Of a stretch of DNA of 64,000 nt, positions 33,670 through 42,346 are shown one piece after another (the stretch's first letter is position 1; each line of letters opens with the position of its first letter). The translations under genes and the position numbers were made by a program. Source of the DNA: Nesterenkonia alkaliphila (GTDB lineage: Bacteria > Actinomycetota > Actinomycetes > Actinomycetales > Micrococcaceae); contig NZ_WRPM01000098.1 in the NCBI RefSeq assembly GCF_009758175.1, forward strand, positions 1 to 64,000. Reading direction: 5' to 3'. The notes beneath the pieces were generated by a model, which was given only the letters and a program-made list of their open reading frames with translations, did no database searches and was not told the origin of the DNA.

Positions 33670-34639
33670 GATGCTCACCGTCATCGCGCCCCTGTTCGCG
33701 ATCATCCTGCTGGGCTTCGGGGCAGGCTTCGCGCCCCGGCTGCTGCAGGCCTCCCCGCATCTGAACGCCTTCGTGTTCTACTTCGCCCTGCCGGGCTTCA
33801 TCTACACCACGATCATCTCCGCACCCCCGGTGGGGCACTTCCCCTGGGCGATGCCTCTGGTGGTGCTGGTGGTCACGCCCACACTGGCGATCGGACTCTA
33901 CTACCTCAGCCGGGCCATGGGCGGGCTCAGCCGCGACCTGGCGGCCCCGGTCTCGCTGGCTGGCAGCTTCGGCAACGTGGGCTACTTCGGCATCCCGATC
34001 TCCATTGGCCTGCTGGGTCCCGAGGCCGGGCTCACCGCCGGGGTGGTGCATATGGTGCACAACATCTTCTTCATGAACGGCTACCCGCTGGTGCGCACCG
34101 CGGTGCGCACCCGGGAGCGCGAGGGCGCGGCGGCCAGCTTCGGGGACCTCATGAGCCGCCAGCTCTGGCCGATCCTGCGCCGGGGTCTGGTGCTCAACCC
34201 GGTGTTCTGGTTCATGGGACTCTCACTGCTGGTGGTGCTGACCCCCTTCAGCATGCCCGAACTGTTCGACGAACCGGTGGCCATGCTTGGGACAACCGCT
34301 GTGCCGCTGGCGCTGTTCTGCGTGGGCCTGGCCCTGCATCCGGCGCTTCAGGGAGTTCGCAGCGGAGCAGTGCCGGTGCTGCCCATTGCCATCGGCACCG
34401 CCGCCAAGCTGGCCGTGCTGCCCGTGCTGACCTGGCTGGCCCTGCTGCCGTTCTACGAGCAGCTGGGCCCGGTCTGGGCAGGCACACTGATCATCCTGGC
34501 CGCCACGCCATCCTCCACCACGGCGTTCATCTTCTCCGAGACCTACGACGGCGACGGACGGATGGCCGCCGCGCTGCTGGTGGCCACCACCGCAGTCTCC
34601 CTGCTCACCCTGCCCCTGGTTGCTGCCCTGCTCCTTTAG
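33662..34639 (+). CDS. AEC family transporter
   Basis: An auxin-efflux-carrier-type permease of 325 residues with ten expected helices in two inverted fives. Recognisable segments are PLFAIILLGFGAGF at the start, FALPGFIYTTI, SFGNVGYFGIPISIGLLGPE (the conserved GNxGxxGxP crossover) and ATPSSTTAFIFSETYD near the end. Bacterial members carry dicarboxylates or amino-acid-like acids; no substrate can be read here. GTG 33662 is supported by AGGAGG at 33650-33655. It overlaps the GT87 gene by eight bases, so is likely the fourth gene of that operon, although its role in glycan synthesis is not obvious. Confidence 0.88.
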   Translation: MIEMLTVIAPLFAIILLGFGAGFAPRLLQASPHLNAFVFYFALPGFIYTTIISAPPVGHFPWAMPLVVLVVTPTLAIGLYYLSRAMGGLSRDLAAPVSLAGSFGNVGYFGIPISIGLLGPEAGLTAGVVHMVHNIFFMNGYPLVRTAVRTREREGAAASFGDLMSRQLWPILRRGLVLNPVFWFMGLSLLVVLTPFSMPELFDEPVAMLGTTAVPLALFCVGLALHPALQGVRSGAVPVLPIAIGTAAKLAVLPVLTWLALLPFYEQLGPVWAGTLIILAATPSSTTAFIFSETYDGDGRMAAALLVATTAVSLLTLPLVAALLL

Positions 34640-34769
34640 ACCCCTCAACCACGTAATGCAATTAGGTCATTTGGATGTTGCGTATAGTAGTGTCTCGGAC
34701 TTTCCACCGGAGAGCCCGCACTACGCACCCAAGGGCCCACAGATGTTACTTGGAAAGGAACACCTACCT

Positions 34770-35822
34770 ATGACTCGCACAACACGCGCGGCTCTGGCCC
34801 TCACGGCCGCAGCGGCCTTGGTGCTCACCGCTTGCGGGGACAACGGCGGCGGCGACAGCAACGGCAACGGCGCCGACTCCGCAGAAGCCGGCAGCCTTGT
34901 GCTGTACTCAGGGCGCAATGAGGAACTCATCCAGCCGCTGATTGACCAGTTCGAGGAGGAGAGCGGCATCGAGGTCAGTGTCCGTTACGGCGACACTGCC
35001 GAGCTGGCCGCCCAGCTCATCGAGGAGGGTCAAGCCACCCCCGCAGATGTATTCCTCGCCCAGGACGCTGGAGCCCTGGGCGCAGTAGCCCAGGAGGGGC
35101 TCTTCGCAGAACTCGACCAGGAGCTGCTGGTGCAGGTGCCTGAGATCTACCGGGACAACGGCAATAGTTGGGTAGGTCTCTCAGGACGGCTGCGGACCCT
35201 GATCTACAACACCGATCTGGTGGAGGAGTCCGAGCTTCCGGAGACAGTTGCCGAGCTGACCGGCCCCGAATATGCCGGCCGGGTGGGGATTGCCCCCACC
35301 AACGCCTCCTTCCAGGCTTTCGTCACTGGCTTCCGCATCTCAGAAGGGGATCAGACGGCACAGCAGTGGCTCTCCGATCTGGCCGGCAATGACCCGCAGT
35401 ACCGTGACCGCAACGGCCCGATCGTCTCCGATGTGATCGACGGTGCCCTGGAGATGGGCCTGGTTAATCACTATTACCTCTACGCCCAGGCCGCTGAGCG
35501 CGGTGTGGAGCCTGAGGAGCTGCCCGCGGCCAACCACCTCTTCGGCGATGGCGATATCGGTGCGCTGATGAATGTCACCGGCGCCGGGGTCTTCGATGCG
35601 CAGAATCAGGGCGCAGTGGACTTACTGGAGTACCTTCTCTCTGAGGAGGGCCAGCAGTACTTTGTGGAGGAGACCGCCGAGTACGCCATGGTGGAAGGAT
35701 TCGAGGCACCGGCAGGACTGCCCCCTCTGCAGGAGCTCGATGTCCCGGATATCGACCTGAACCAGCTGGAGGACCTGGAAACCACCATCCAGATGATCAC
35801 CGAGGCAGGGCTGGCGGGATAA
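34770..35822 (+). CDS. Fe(III) ABC transporter substrate-binding lipoprotein
   Basis: A 350-residue FbpA-type ferric-iron binding protein anchored as a lipoprotein. The N-terminus MTRTTRAALALTAAAAL with lipobox LTAC is a type II signal; a Gly/Asn-rich linker follows. LVLYSGRNEELIQPLIDQFE is the family's first strand and the tyrosine pair in LVNHYYLYAQ is the usual Fe(III) ligand site. AAAGGAA precedes the ATG by nine bases. It starts a three-gene importer (binding protein, permease, ATPase). A half-match to the iron box (TTAGGT at about 34662) lies upstream but is too weak to call. Confidence 0.93.
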   Translation: MTRTTRAALALTAAAALVLTACGDNGGGDSNGNGADSAEAGSLVLYSGRNEELIQPLIDQFEEESGIEVSVRYGDTAELAAQLIEEGQATPADVFLAQDAGALGAVAQEGLFAELDQELLVQVPEIYRDNGNSWVGLSGRLRTLIYNTDLVEESELPETVAELTGPEYAGRVGIAPTNASFQAFVTGFRISEGDQTAQQWLSDLAGNDPQYRDRNGPIVSDVIDGALEMGLVNHYYLYAQAAERGVEPEELPAANHLFGDGDIGALMNVTGAGVFDAQNQGAVDLLEYLLSEEGQQYFVEETAEYAMVEGFEAPAGLPPLQELDVPDIDLNQLEDLETTIQMITEAGLAG

Positions 35823-35930
35823 CCCATCACTGCACTTTCTGAACCTGCTACGCAGCAGGCCGCCCAGAACTATCCGTCGGGCGGCCTGGCTGCGAGCGCG
35901 GCAAAGCAGCGCAGAACACGGCCCTCCGGG

Positions 35931-37460
35931 GTGCCCTGGTGGTTGGCGGCACTGGCCTGTCTGACCACTGGTGTGGCCTTGCTGCCGCTGTTCTACCTAG
36001 GCGTGCGGGCAGCACAGTATCCGGCCGCTGATTTCCTGGCCGCGGTGTTCAGCGAGCGCAGCGCCCGCCTGGCCACAGCCTCGCTGGCGCTGACCGCAGT
36101 GGTGACCGTGCTGTGTCTGGTCATCGGGGTGGGGCTGGCGGTGCTGGTGACCCGCACCACCCTGCCGGGGCGGCGCAGTCTGGCGGTGGCCGCGGCCCTG
36201 CCACTGGCGATCCCAAGCTATGTGGCGGCCTTCGGCTGGCAGTCGATGAACCACCTGGTCAGCCCAGGCACCACCTTTGAGGGCTTCTTCGCCGCCACTG
36301 TGGTGATCACCTCCGTGACCTACCCCTATGTGTTCCTGCCCGCCGCCGCAGCTCTGCTCCGGGTGGATCCGGCCCAGGAGGAGGCGGCCCGCGCCCTGGG
36401 CCGCGGCCCGGTGAACACCTTCTTCAGCGTGACTGTCCGCCAAGCGGCACCGGCAATCACCTCCGGCGGACTGCTCTGCGCCATCTACGTAATAGCCGAC
36501 TTCGGCGCAGTCTCCATTCTGCGGGTCGATACCTTCACCCGGGCCGTGTTCACCAGCTTCTCCATGGGATTCGACCGGCTCGGCGGGATCGCGCTGTCCT
36601 CTGTGCTGCTGGTGCTGACCATGGTGGTGCTGGTGGTGGAGGGCCGGTTCCGCCGCACCTCCACCCGGTACGCCACCGTGGGCAGCGGGGCCGCCGCCCC
36701 GGCAATGCGGCTGAGCATCGGCCGCTGGGCTGCGCCGGCCCTGATCTTGGCATGGGGCACAGTGCTCACCGCGCTGGCAGTGCCCGGTGCGGCCCTGGCC
36801 TATTGGGCCTATCGGGGGGTGTCAACACCGGGATCACTGGCCGAGGTGGGCGGGGCCTTTATGAACTCCCTATGGGTGGCGGCCCTGGGTGGGGCGGCCA
36901 CTACGGCGCTGGCCATTCCGCTGGCGGTCTACATTGCCCGCCGGCCCTCCCGGCTGGCCCGCAGCTTGGAGCGCCTGGCCTATCTGGCGCACTCTCTGCC
37001 CGGCGTAGTGGTCGGGCTCTCGGTGGTGATGCTGGGCATCTCGGTGTTGACCGGGCTCTATCAGAGCATGTGGCTGCTGGTGCTGGCCTACTGCACACTG
37101 ATGCTGCCGCTGGCCCTGGGCCCGGCAGTGGCTGCCGCCCTCAGCGCACCGCCGGAGCTGGAGGAGGCCGCCCGGGCCCTGGGCAAACCCACCCTCATCG
37201 CCTATCTGCGCATTACGCTGCCGCTGATGGCCCCGGGCATCGGCTCCGGATTCCTGCTGGTGATGCTCACTGTGGTCAAGGAGCTGCCAGCCACCCTGAT
37301 GCTGCGCCCCACCGGATTCGATACCCTTGCCACCAGACTATGGACCTATACCGGCAATGAGTCCTTTGCCGCGGCCGCACCGTTTGCTGTGCTGCTGGTG
37401 ATGCTGGCCGCCATTCCGGCCTGGCTGATGATCTCCCGACTGCTCAAGGAGGAGAAGTGA
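35931..37460 (+). CDS. Fe(III) ABC transporter permease (FbpB type)
   Basis: A fused permease of 509 residues with two copies of the binding-protein-dependent transport domain, ~12 helices. The two EAA loops that dock on the ATPase are EEAARALGRGPVNTFFSVTV (first half) and EEAARALGKPTLIAYLRITL (second half). The start is unsure: GTG 35931 has no good ribosome site and begins right at the first helix, whereas the same frame is open back to the stop of the preceding gene (PSGGLAASAAKQRRTRPSG) without any ATG, GTG or TTG. It overlaps the ATPase gene by four bases. Confidence 0.92.
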   Translation: MPWWLAALACLTTGVALLPLFYLGVRAAQYPAADFLAAVFSERSARLATASLALTAVVTVLCLVIGVGLAVLVTRTTLPGRRSLAVAAALPLAIPSYVAAFGWQSMNHLVSPGTTFEGFFAATVVITSVTYPYVFLPAAAALLRVDPAQEEAARALGRGPVNTFFSVTVRQAAPAITSGGLLCAIYVIADFGAVSILRVDTFTRAVFTSFSMGFDRLGGIALSSVLLVLTMVVLVVEGRFRRTSTRYATVGSGAAAPAMRLSIGRWAAPALILAWGTVLTALAVPGAALAYWAYRGVSTPGSLAEVGGAFMNSLWVAALGGAATTALAIPLAVYIARRPSRLARSLERLAYLAHSLPGVVVGLSVVMLGISVLTGLYQSMWLLVLAYCTLMLPLALGPAVAAALSAPPELEEAARALGKPTLIAYLRITLPLMAPGIGSGFLLVMLTVVKELPATLMLRPTGFDTLATRLWTYTGNESFAAAAPFAVLLVMLAAIPAWLMISRLLKEEK

Positions 37461-38500
37461 GCCCTGCTGGAGACTCGGGCACCCTGCAGCTGACCGGCAT
37501 CAGCCACCGCTACGGCGCTCACCAGGTGCTGCACAATGTGACCCTGGAATGCCCGGCGGGCACGGCCACCGCGATTGTGGGGCCCTCCGGCTCCGGCAAG
37601 ACCACCCTGCTGCGCACCGCCGCCGGATTCCTCACGCCCAGTCAGGGGCAGGTGATGCTGGACGGCACCGATATCACCTCCCGGCCGGCCCACCGCCGGT
37701 CGATCGGCCTGGTGTCACAGGACGGGGCGCTGTTCCCGCATCTGAGCGTGGGCCGCAATATCGGCTTTGGCCTGCCCCGGGGTCAGCGTGGCGGTAGCCG
37801 GATCGGCGAGCTGCTGGACCTGGTCAGCCTGCCCGCCGACTACGCGGACCGCCGCCCAGACCAGCTCTCCGGCGGTCAGCGCCAGCGAGTGGCCCTGGCC
37901 CGGGCACTGGGCAGGCGGCCCCAGATCATTCTGTTGGACGAACCCTTCTCCGCCTTGGACGCCGGGCTGCGCGAACGCACCCGAAAAGCAGTGCAGAAGG
38001 TGCTGCGCTCCACCGGGACCACCGCCCTGCTGGTCACCCACGACCAGGATGAGGCGCTCTCCTTTGCCGACTCCGTGGCAGTGATTCAGGAGGGGACTCT
38101 GCGGCAGGCCGGAGCCCCGGAGAACATCTATAACCTGCCCGCCGACTTAGCCACCGCCCGGTTCCTCGGTGAGGCAGTGGTGCTGGAGGGCCAGGTATCG
38201 GCAGGCTGGGCCGAATGCGCCCTCGGCAGGGTCCCGCTGCGCAATGAGTCGCCCACCGGTTTTGTTCACCTGCTGCTGCGCCCGGAGCAGATCGAAGTCA
38301 CCGAGCCGGAGCAGGGCATCCTGGGCCTGGTGCTGGACGCCGACTACTTCGGCCATGACACCACAGCGGTGGTCCGGCTGCACGGCAGCCAGGAGGAGAT
38401 CCGAGTCCGTCAGCTGAACACCCAGCCCCTGGAACCGGGAGAAACTATCGGGCTGCGCGTCACCGGCGCCGCAGTGGCCTACCCGCCCGGCGGCCACTGA
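37457..38500 (+). CDS. Fe(III) ABC transporter ATPase (FbpC type)
   Basis: The 347-residue ATP-binding subunit that powers the importer. Walker A is GPSGSGKTT near residue 43, the Q-loop is VSQDGALFP, the signature is LSGGQRQRVALARAL, Walker B is IILLDEPFSALD and the switch His is in LLVTHDQDE. After residue ~240 a TOBE-like domain follows (GEAVVLEG ... LLLRPEQIEV), as in FbpC/PotA proteins. The start GTG overlaps the permease stop (GTGA). The stop is followed by the TPP riboswitch of the next gene. Confidence 0.95.
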   Translation: MSPAGDSGTLQLTGISHRYGAHQVLHNVTLECPAGTATAIVGPSGSGKTTLLRTAAGFLTPSQGQVMLDGTDITSRPAHRRSIGLVSQDGALFPHLSVGRNIGFGLPRGQRGGSRIGELLDLVSLPADYADRRPDQLSGGQRQRVALARALGRRPQIILLDEPFSALDAGLRERTRKAVQKVLRSTGTTALLVTHDQDEALSFADSVAVIQEGTLRQAGAPENIYNLPADLATARFLGEAVVLEGQVSAGWAECALGRVPLRNESPTGFVHLLLRPEQIEVTEPEQGILGLVLDADYFGHDTTAVVRLHGSQEEIRVRQLNTQPLEPGETIGLRVTGAAVAYPPGGH

Positions 38501-38513
38501 TACTGTAGCTGCA

Positions 38514-38585
38514 CAGCACGGGGTGCTCCTGACCAGGGGCTGAGAACACACCCGTCGAACCTGTGAGTTAGCACTTGCGAAGGGA
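38514..38585 (+). promoter_or_regulatory. TPP riboswitch
   Basis: Conserved THI-box parts in order: ACGGGGTGCTC (P1/P2 start), GGGGCTGAGAACACACCC (the CUGAGA pyrimidine-sensing loop), CGAACCTG, GTTAGCACTTGCGAAGGGA (the pyrophosphate-sensing arm). The closing GAAGGGA overlaps the ribosome site of thiD, so thiamine pyrophosphate should block translation start. A short P3 arm is typical of actinobacteria. Confidence 0.96.
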
Positions 38586-38591
38586 ATGCTC

Positions 38592-39449
38592 ATGGCGGCC
38601 TCTGTTCCGAATATCCTCTCCATCGCCGGCACCGACCCCACCGGGGGTGCAGGCATCCAGGCTGATCTGAAATCTTTCGCCGCCCATGGCGGCTACGGGA
38701 TGAGCGTGGTCACCGCACTGGTTGCCCAGAACACTCAAGGGGTCCGTGAGATCCACGCCCCGCCGGTGCAGTTTTTGCGCGCCCAGCTCAGCGCAGTCAG
38801 CGATGACGTCACCGTTCACGCCGCCAAGACCGGCATGCTCGGCACCACCGCCATCATCGACACCGTCGCGCAGTGGTGGGATGAAACCTACCGGAGCACC
38901 AATAACGACGCCGCCGGGAACAGTTCACCAGTGACCGCACCAGTTCTGGTGGTGGACCCGGTGATGGTGGCCACCAGCGGCCACCGGCTGCTGGAGGCTG
39001 AGGCTGAGGCCTCCCTGATCGGATTCCTGCACCGGGCAGATCTGATCACCCCCAATGTGCCCGAACTGGCCATCCTGGCCGGAGCCGAACCTGCGGGATC
39101 ATCCGCGGAGCTGATCCGCCAGGCCGAGCAGGTGGCCGATGCTCACCATACGGTGGTGCTGGCCAAGGGCGGGCATATGAACCAGCCCACTGTCACCGAC
39201 ACTCTGGTGTTCCCGGCAGTTGCCGGCCGCCGGGCCCAGGCCTACTCAGTGAGCACCCCGCGGGTGGAGACCACCAATACCCACGGCACCGGCTGCTCGG
39301 TCTCTGCGGCCTTCGCCGCCCTTCGCGCCCGCGGTCTGGACTGGGAGCAGTCCCTGGATGTGGTCAAGGAGTGGATGCAGCGCGCCCTTGAGGGCGCGCA
39401 GCGGCTGGATGTGGGCCGCGGCAACGGCCCCATCAACCACTTCCCCTAA
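38592..39449 (+). CDS. thiD: hydroxymethylpyrimidine/phosphomethylpyrimidine kinase
   Basis: Phosphorylates HMP and HMP-P to the diphosphate used for thiamine synthesis. The ribokinase-like fold shows SIAGTDPTGGAGIQADLKSF at the N-terminus (substrate and Gly motif), KTGMLGT, VVDPVMVATSGH, LITPNVPEL and the anion-hole/catalytic THGTGCSVSAAFAA near residue 235. ATG 38592 lies six bases after AAGGGA and is preferred over ATG 38586, which touches it. The TPP riboswitch directly upstream confirms the pathway. No other thi genes are beside it, so it may act in HMP salvage. The length of 285 is normal. Confidence 0.96.
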   Translation: MAASVPNILSIAGTDPTGGAGIQADLKSFAAHGGYGMSVVTALVAQNTQGVREIHAPPVQFLRAQLSAVSDDVTVHAAKTGMLGTTAIIDTVAQWWDETYRSTNNDAAGNSSPVTAPVLVVDPVMVATSGHRLLEAEAEASLIGFLHRADLITPNVPELAILAGAEPAGSSAELIRQAEQVADAHHTVVLAKGGHMNQPTVTDTLVFPAVAGRRAQAYSVSTPRVETTNTHGTGCSVSAAFAALRARGLDWEQSLDVVKEWMQRALEGAQRLDVGRGNGPINHFP

Positions 39450-39497
39450 AGCTGATGTTGAGCCAACCTGCAGGTCATCGGCTTACCTTCAGGGCCC

Positions 39498-41192
39498 ATG
39501 GAGCCAACACCATCAGCATCCGCTACCCCGGCCACTCTCCGCCCAGTCTCCGTCATGGCTGCCGCGGGCCTGCTGCTCACAGCCTGCGGGCCGGTGGAGC
39601 AGCAGGCGCCGGAACCCGATCCTGAGGAGGATATCCCCGGCCAGCAGCTCGAGGAGGATGAGGCCCCCGAGGCCGCTGAGGAGCCCGCGGAGGAGGATCC
39701 CGAACCCGCCCCTCACCTTCAGCAGCAGGGGGTCAGTGCCGGTAATGAGCTGGCCGTGGACGCTGCTGAGGAGATCTTCGACCAGGGCGGCAATGCGGTG
39801 GACGCGGCCGTGGCGGCGTCATTCGCCATTGCCACCGTTGAGCCGGTGGCCTCCGGTATCGGCGGCGGAGGTTCGGTGATCCTGGCCGGCCCGGAGGGTG
39901 AACCGGTCTTCTACGACTACCGCGAGGTGGTCAATAATGACGGCGAGATCCCGGAGACAGATATCGGGATCCCGGGGTTCGTTGCCGGGATGGGGCAGCT
40001 GCACGAGGACTACGGGGAACTGGACTGGGAGCAGGTGCTGGCGCCAGCCATCGACCTGGCTGAGCAGGGCTTTGAGGTGACCGAATATCACGCTGACCGG
40101 ATTAACACCGGCAGCGGACCGGAATACCTGGCAGAGAACGAGGCCTATTTCCCCGACGGGTCTCCGCTGCAGGCCGGGGACACGCTCATCCAGCCGGAGC
40201 TGGCCGAGACCATGCAGCAACTCTCCGATGCCGGCTGGCAGGACTTCTACACCGGTGAGCTGGCCCAGTCCCTGGCCGATCAGGTCGACGGGGTGGATCA
40301 GCAGTCCTTGGCGGACTATGAGGTGATCACCGCAGAGCCGGCCGTGGGGGAGGTGGGCGAGTATCAGGTGGTCTCCGCAGCCCCCGCGCTGCCCGGTGCG
40401 GCACTGATCCAGATGCTCCAGGTGGCCCAGACGCAGGGAGCAGACCAGGCCGAGCCAGGCTCTGCCGAATATATCGATGCGCTCTCCCAGGCCTGGGCGG
40501 TGGGGGAGGAGACCATCCGCAACGATCTGGGCGACCCGAATTTTGTTGATGTTCCGGTCGAGGAGCTGACCGACCCCGAGGCTAATGCCCAGGTGGAGGT
40601 CAACGGCCAGGCCGCCGCAGAGCCGCAGACCCCGGCCCAGGACGGTAATACCACACATCTGGTGGTCATAGATGAGGATGGCCTGATGGTCTCGATGACC
40701 AACACCGTCACAGACTTCTGGGGCTCGGGGGTCGCGGTGGACGGCTACTTCATGAACAATGCGCTCTACCGCTTCCAGGACATCGATTCACCGGCCAACC
40801 AGCCAGAACCCGGCCGGCGCAGCGTCACCTGGTCCAACCCCACTATGGTGCTCGACGCTGAGGGCCGCCCGGTGCTGGGCATCGGCACCCCGGGCGGCAT
40901 CCAGATTGTGCCCACAACCGGGCATGTGCTGGCCCAGTGGATCTTCCATGGAGAGCAGCTGCAGGAGGCAGTGGCGGCCCCGCGCTTCCGCGGTGACGGG
41001 GACACTGTCCGGCTGGAGGCCGGCCATCCGGCGGAGGTGATCACAGAGCTGGAGGAGATGGGCTGGAGCTACGAGGAGTCGGAGCCCAACGTCTGGGGCT
41101 CCATCCAAGCATTGCAGATCGACTACGAGACCGGTGAGATCACCGGCGCCGATGATCCCCGCCGCGACGGCGCGCATCGGGTCCTGGACTGA
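39498..41192 (+). CDS. ggt: gamma-glutamyltransferase lipoprotein
   Basis: Hydrolyses or transfers the gamma-glutamyl group of glutathione-like or poly-gamma-glutamyl compounds outside the cell. The N-terminus has a signal segment with lipobox LLTAC (residues ~25-31), then a striking Glu/Asp/Pro-rich linker (~residues 35-75). The proenzyme core has NAVDAAVAASFAIATVEP and SGIGGGG; the autocleavage and nucleophile threonine is in GNTTHLVVIDEDG near residue 390; the glutamate-binding SMTNTVTDFWGSG and GTPGGIQI are intact. It has 564 residues, a usual length. Free thiols in this lineage are mycothiol, so the natural substrate may be an amino-acid source rather than glutathione. Confidence 0.93.
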   Translation: MEPTPSASATPATLRPVSVMAAAGLLLTACGPVEQQAPEPDPEEDIPGQQLEEDEAPEAAEEPAEEDPEPAPHLQQQGVSAGNELAVDAAEEIFDQGGNAVDAAVAASFAIATVEPVASGIGGGGSVILAGPEGEPVFYDYREVVNNDGEIPETDIGIPGFVAGMGQLHEDYGELDWEQVLAPAIDLAEQGFEVTEYHADRINTGSGPEYLAENEAYFPDGSPLQAGDTLIQPELAETMQQLSDAGWQDFYTGELAQSLADQVDGVDQQSLADYEVITAEPAVGEVGEYQVVSAAPALPGAALIQMLQVAQTQGADQAEPGSAEYIDALSQAWAVGEETIRNDLGDPNFVDVPVEELTDPEANAQVEVNGQAAAEPQTPAQDGNTTHLVVIDEDGLMVSMTNTVTDFWGSGVAVDGYFMNNALYRFQDIDSPANQPEPGRRSVTWSNPTMVLDAEGRPVLGIGTPGGIQIVPTTGHVLAQWIFHGEQLQEAVAAPRFRGDGDTVRLEAGHPAEVITELEEMGWSYEESEPNVWGSIQALQIDYETGEITGADDPRRDGAHRVLD

Positions 41193-41221
41193 GGCGCCCT
41201 CCTGGGTGCTCAGCACCGCCG

Positions 41222-41263
41222 GTTTCGGGTTCTCAAGGCTGTTTACTGCCTCAGAACCCGAAA
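41222..41263. terminator. bidirectional terminator between ggt and the alarmone synthetase gene
   Basis: GTTTCGGGTTCT pairs with AGAACCCGAAAA; inside it AGGC pairs with GCCT around TGTTTACT. It lies between convergent genes and has T- and A-runs on the proper sides, so it can serve both. Confidence 0.8.
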
Positions 41264-41291
41264 ACAGCGGATCTCAGCGGAGGCGGGCGCA

Positions 41292-42200
41292 TCAATTGCT
41301 GCGGTTCTGGAGGTCCTGCCAGGTAAACGGTGGGGTGTTGGAGTCTGAAGGTGCCGAGGCGTCGTCGTTGCCTCTGAACCAGTGGGCCGGATCAGGCCGG
41401 TCGGAGGGAGTGGGCCCGGTGGCACCTTGGCCCGAATGCGGTGCCTGTTCGCGCAGGGCGGTGACCTTGTCCCGGATCTCCGCCATCTGCTTGTCCAGGG
41501 CGGCCGCCTGCACGGCCGCTTCGCGCAGCTCGTCCAGGATGTCGGAGGGCACCTCGCCCTCATAGGTGTAGTAGATCTTATGCTCCAGAGAGGCCCAGAA
41601 GTCCATGGCCACAGTGCGGATCTGCACCTCCACGTAGACGAACTCGGTGCGGTTGGACAGATACACCGGCACCTGGAGGATCACATGCAGGGACTGGTAA
41701 CCATTGGGCTTGGGTGAGCGGATGTAGTCCTTGACCTCCACCACCCGCAGATCCGGCTGGGAGCAGAGCATCTCGGCCACCCAATAGGCATCAGAGACAA
41801 AGCTGCAGGTGATCCGGATGCCGGCGATATCGCGGATCGCATGCCGGATGGACTCCAGGTTCGCCTCCACCCCATAGCGCTGGACCTTGTCCAGGATCCG
41901 CTCCAGGGCCTTCAGCCGGTAGTTGACGTGCTCGATGGGGGAGTAGTCGCGAGTGTGCTCGAACTCCTCACGCAGCACATTGATTTTGGTGAGCACCTCA
42001 TCCATGCCGAACTTATAGTGCAGCTGGAACTCGGTGAGCTGGCGCCGGACATCAATCATCCGGTCCACCGCCCCGGGCTGGCCGTTTGCGTCTGCGTTGG
42101 AGTTCAGCTGCGTCAGCAGCTGCCGGTACAGGTCAACATCGGTCTTCTTGACCAACGCATCGGCTTCGATCTCCTCGGTAGGCGTGAGACCAGCGGACAT
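41292..42200 (-). CDS. GTP pyrophosphokinase (small alarmone synthetase-like)
   Basis: A 302-residue protein with a RelA/SpoT synthetase domain but no HD hydrolase, TGS or ACT domain. It should make (p)ppGpp or pGpp. Synthetase hallmarks are RIRHAIRDIAGIRITCSF-like DIAGIRI near residue 130, VKDYIRSPKPNGYQSLHVIL (ATP-binding and the GYQSLH motif) and EVQIRTVAMDFWASLEHKI with the catalytic Glu in EVQIRT. An N-terminal ~95 residues of helices and a variable Gln/Pro/Asn C-terminus flank it. GAGGAGT precedes the ATG by six bases. It is divergent from glpD. Family assignment is secure; whether it is constitutive or regulated is not visible. Confidence 0.92.
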   Translation of the reverse strand: MSAGLTPTEEIEADALVKKTDVDLYRQLLTQLNSNADANGQPGAVDRMIDVRRQLTEFQLHYKFGMDEVLTKINVLREEFEHTRDYSPIEHVNYRLKALERILDKVQRYGVEANLESIRHAIRDIAGIRITCSFVSDAYWVAEMLCSQPDLRVVEVKDYIRSPKPNGYQSLHVILQVPVYLSNRTEFVYVEVQIRTVAMDFWASLEHKIYYTYEGEVPSDILDELREAAVQAAALDKQMAEIRDKVTALREQAPHSGQGATGPTPSDRPDPAHWFRGNDDASAPSDSNTPPFTWQDLQNRSN

Positions 42201-42334
42201 AGATGACTCCTCATCGGGTTAGGTCAACGGTGCAACGTTGAAACAGCAGTTCCTCTGACGTCCAGTCTCGACCCTAGTGGGGCTTTCTGTGAAGAGGCTA
42301 GGAGGTCACGATCCGAGCACATCTGCCGATGGCT

Positions 42335-42340
42335 TAGGCT
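42335..42340 (+). promoter_or_regulatory. possible -10 box of leaderless glpD mRNA
   Basis: TAGGCT lies six bases before the GTG start of glpD. With the usual -10-to-start distance, transcription would begin at the start codon itself, giving a leaderless mRNA, which is common in actinobacteria. No strong ribosome site is present upstream of this GTG, which supports the idea. Confidence 0.45.
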
Positions 42341-42346
42341 GAAAGG

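Noticed and set aside
34655-34690. Iron box (DtxR/IdeR) before the Fe(III) importer
   Set aside because: Only one half (TTAGGT) matches; the second half of the palindrome is absent.
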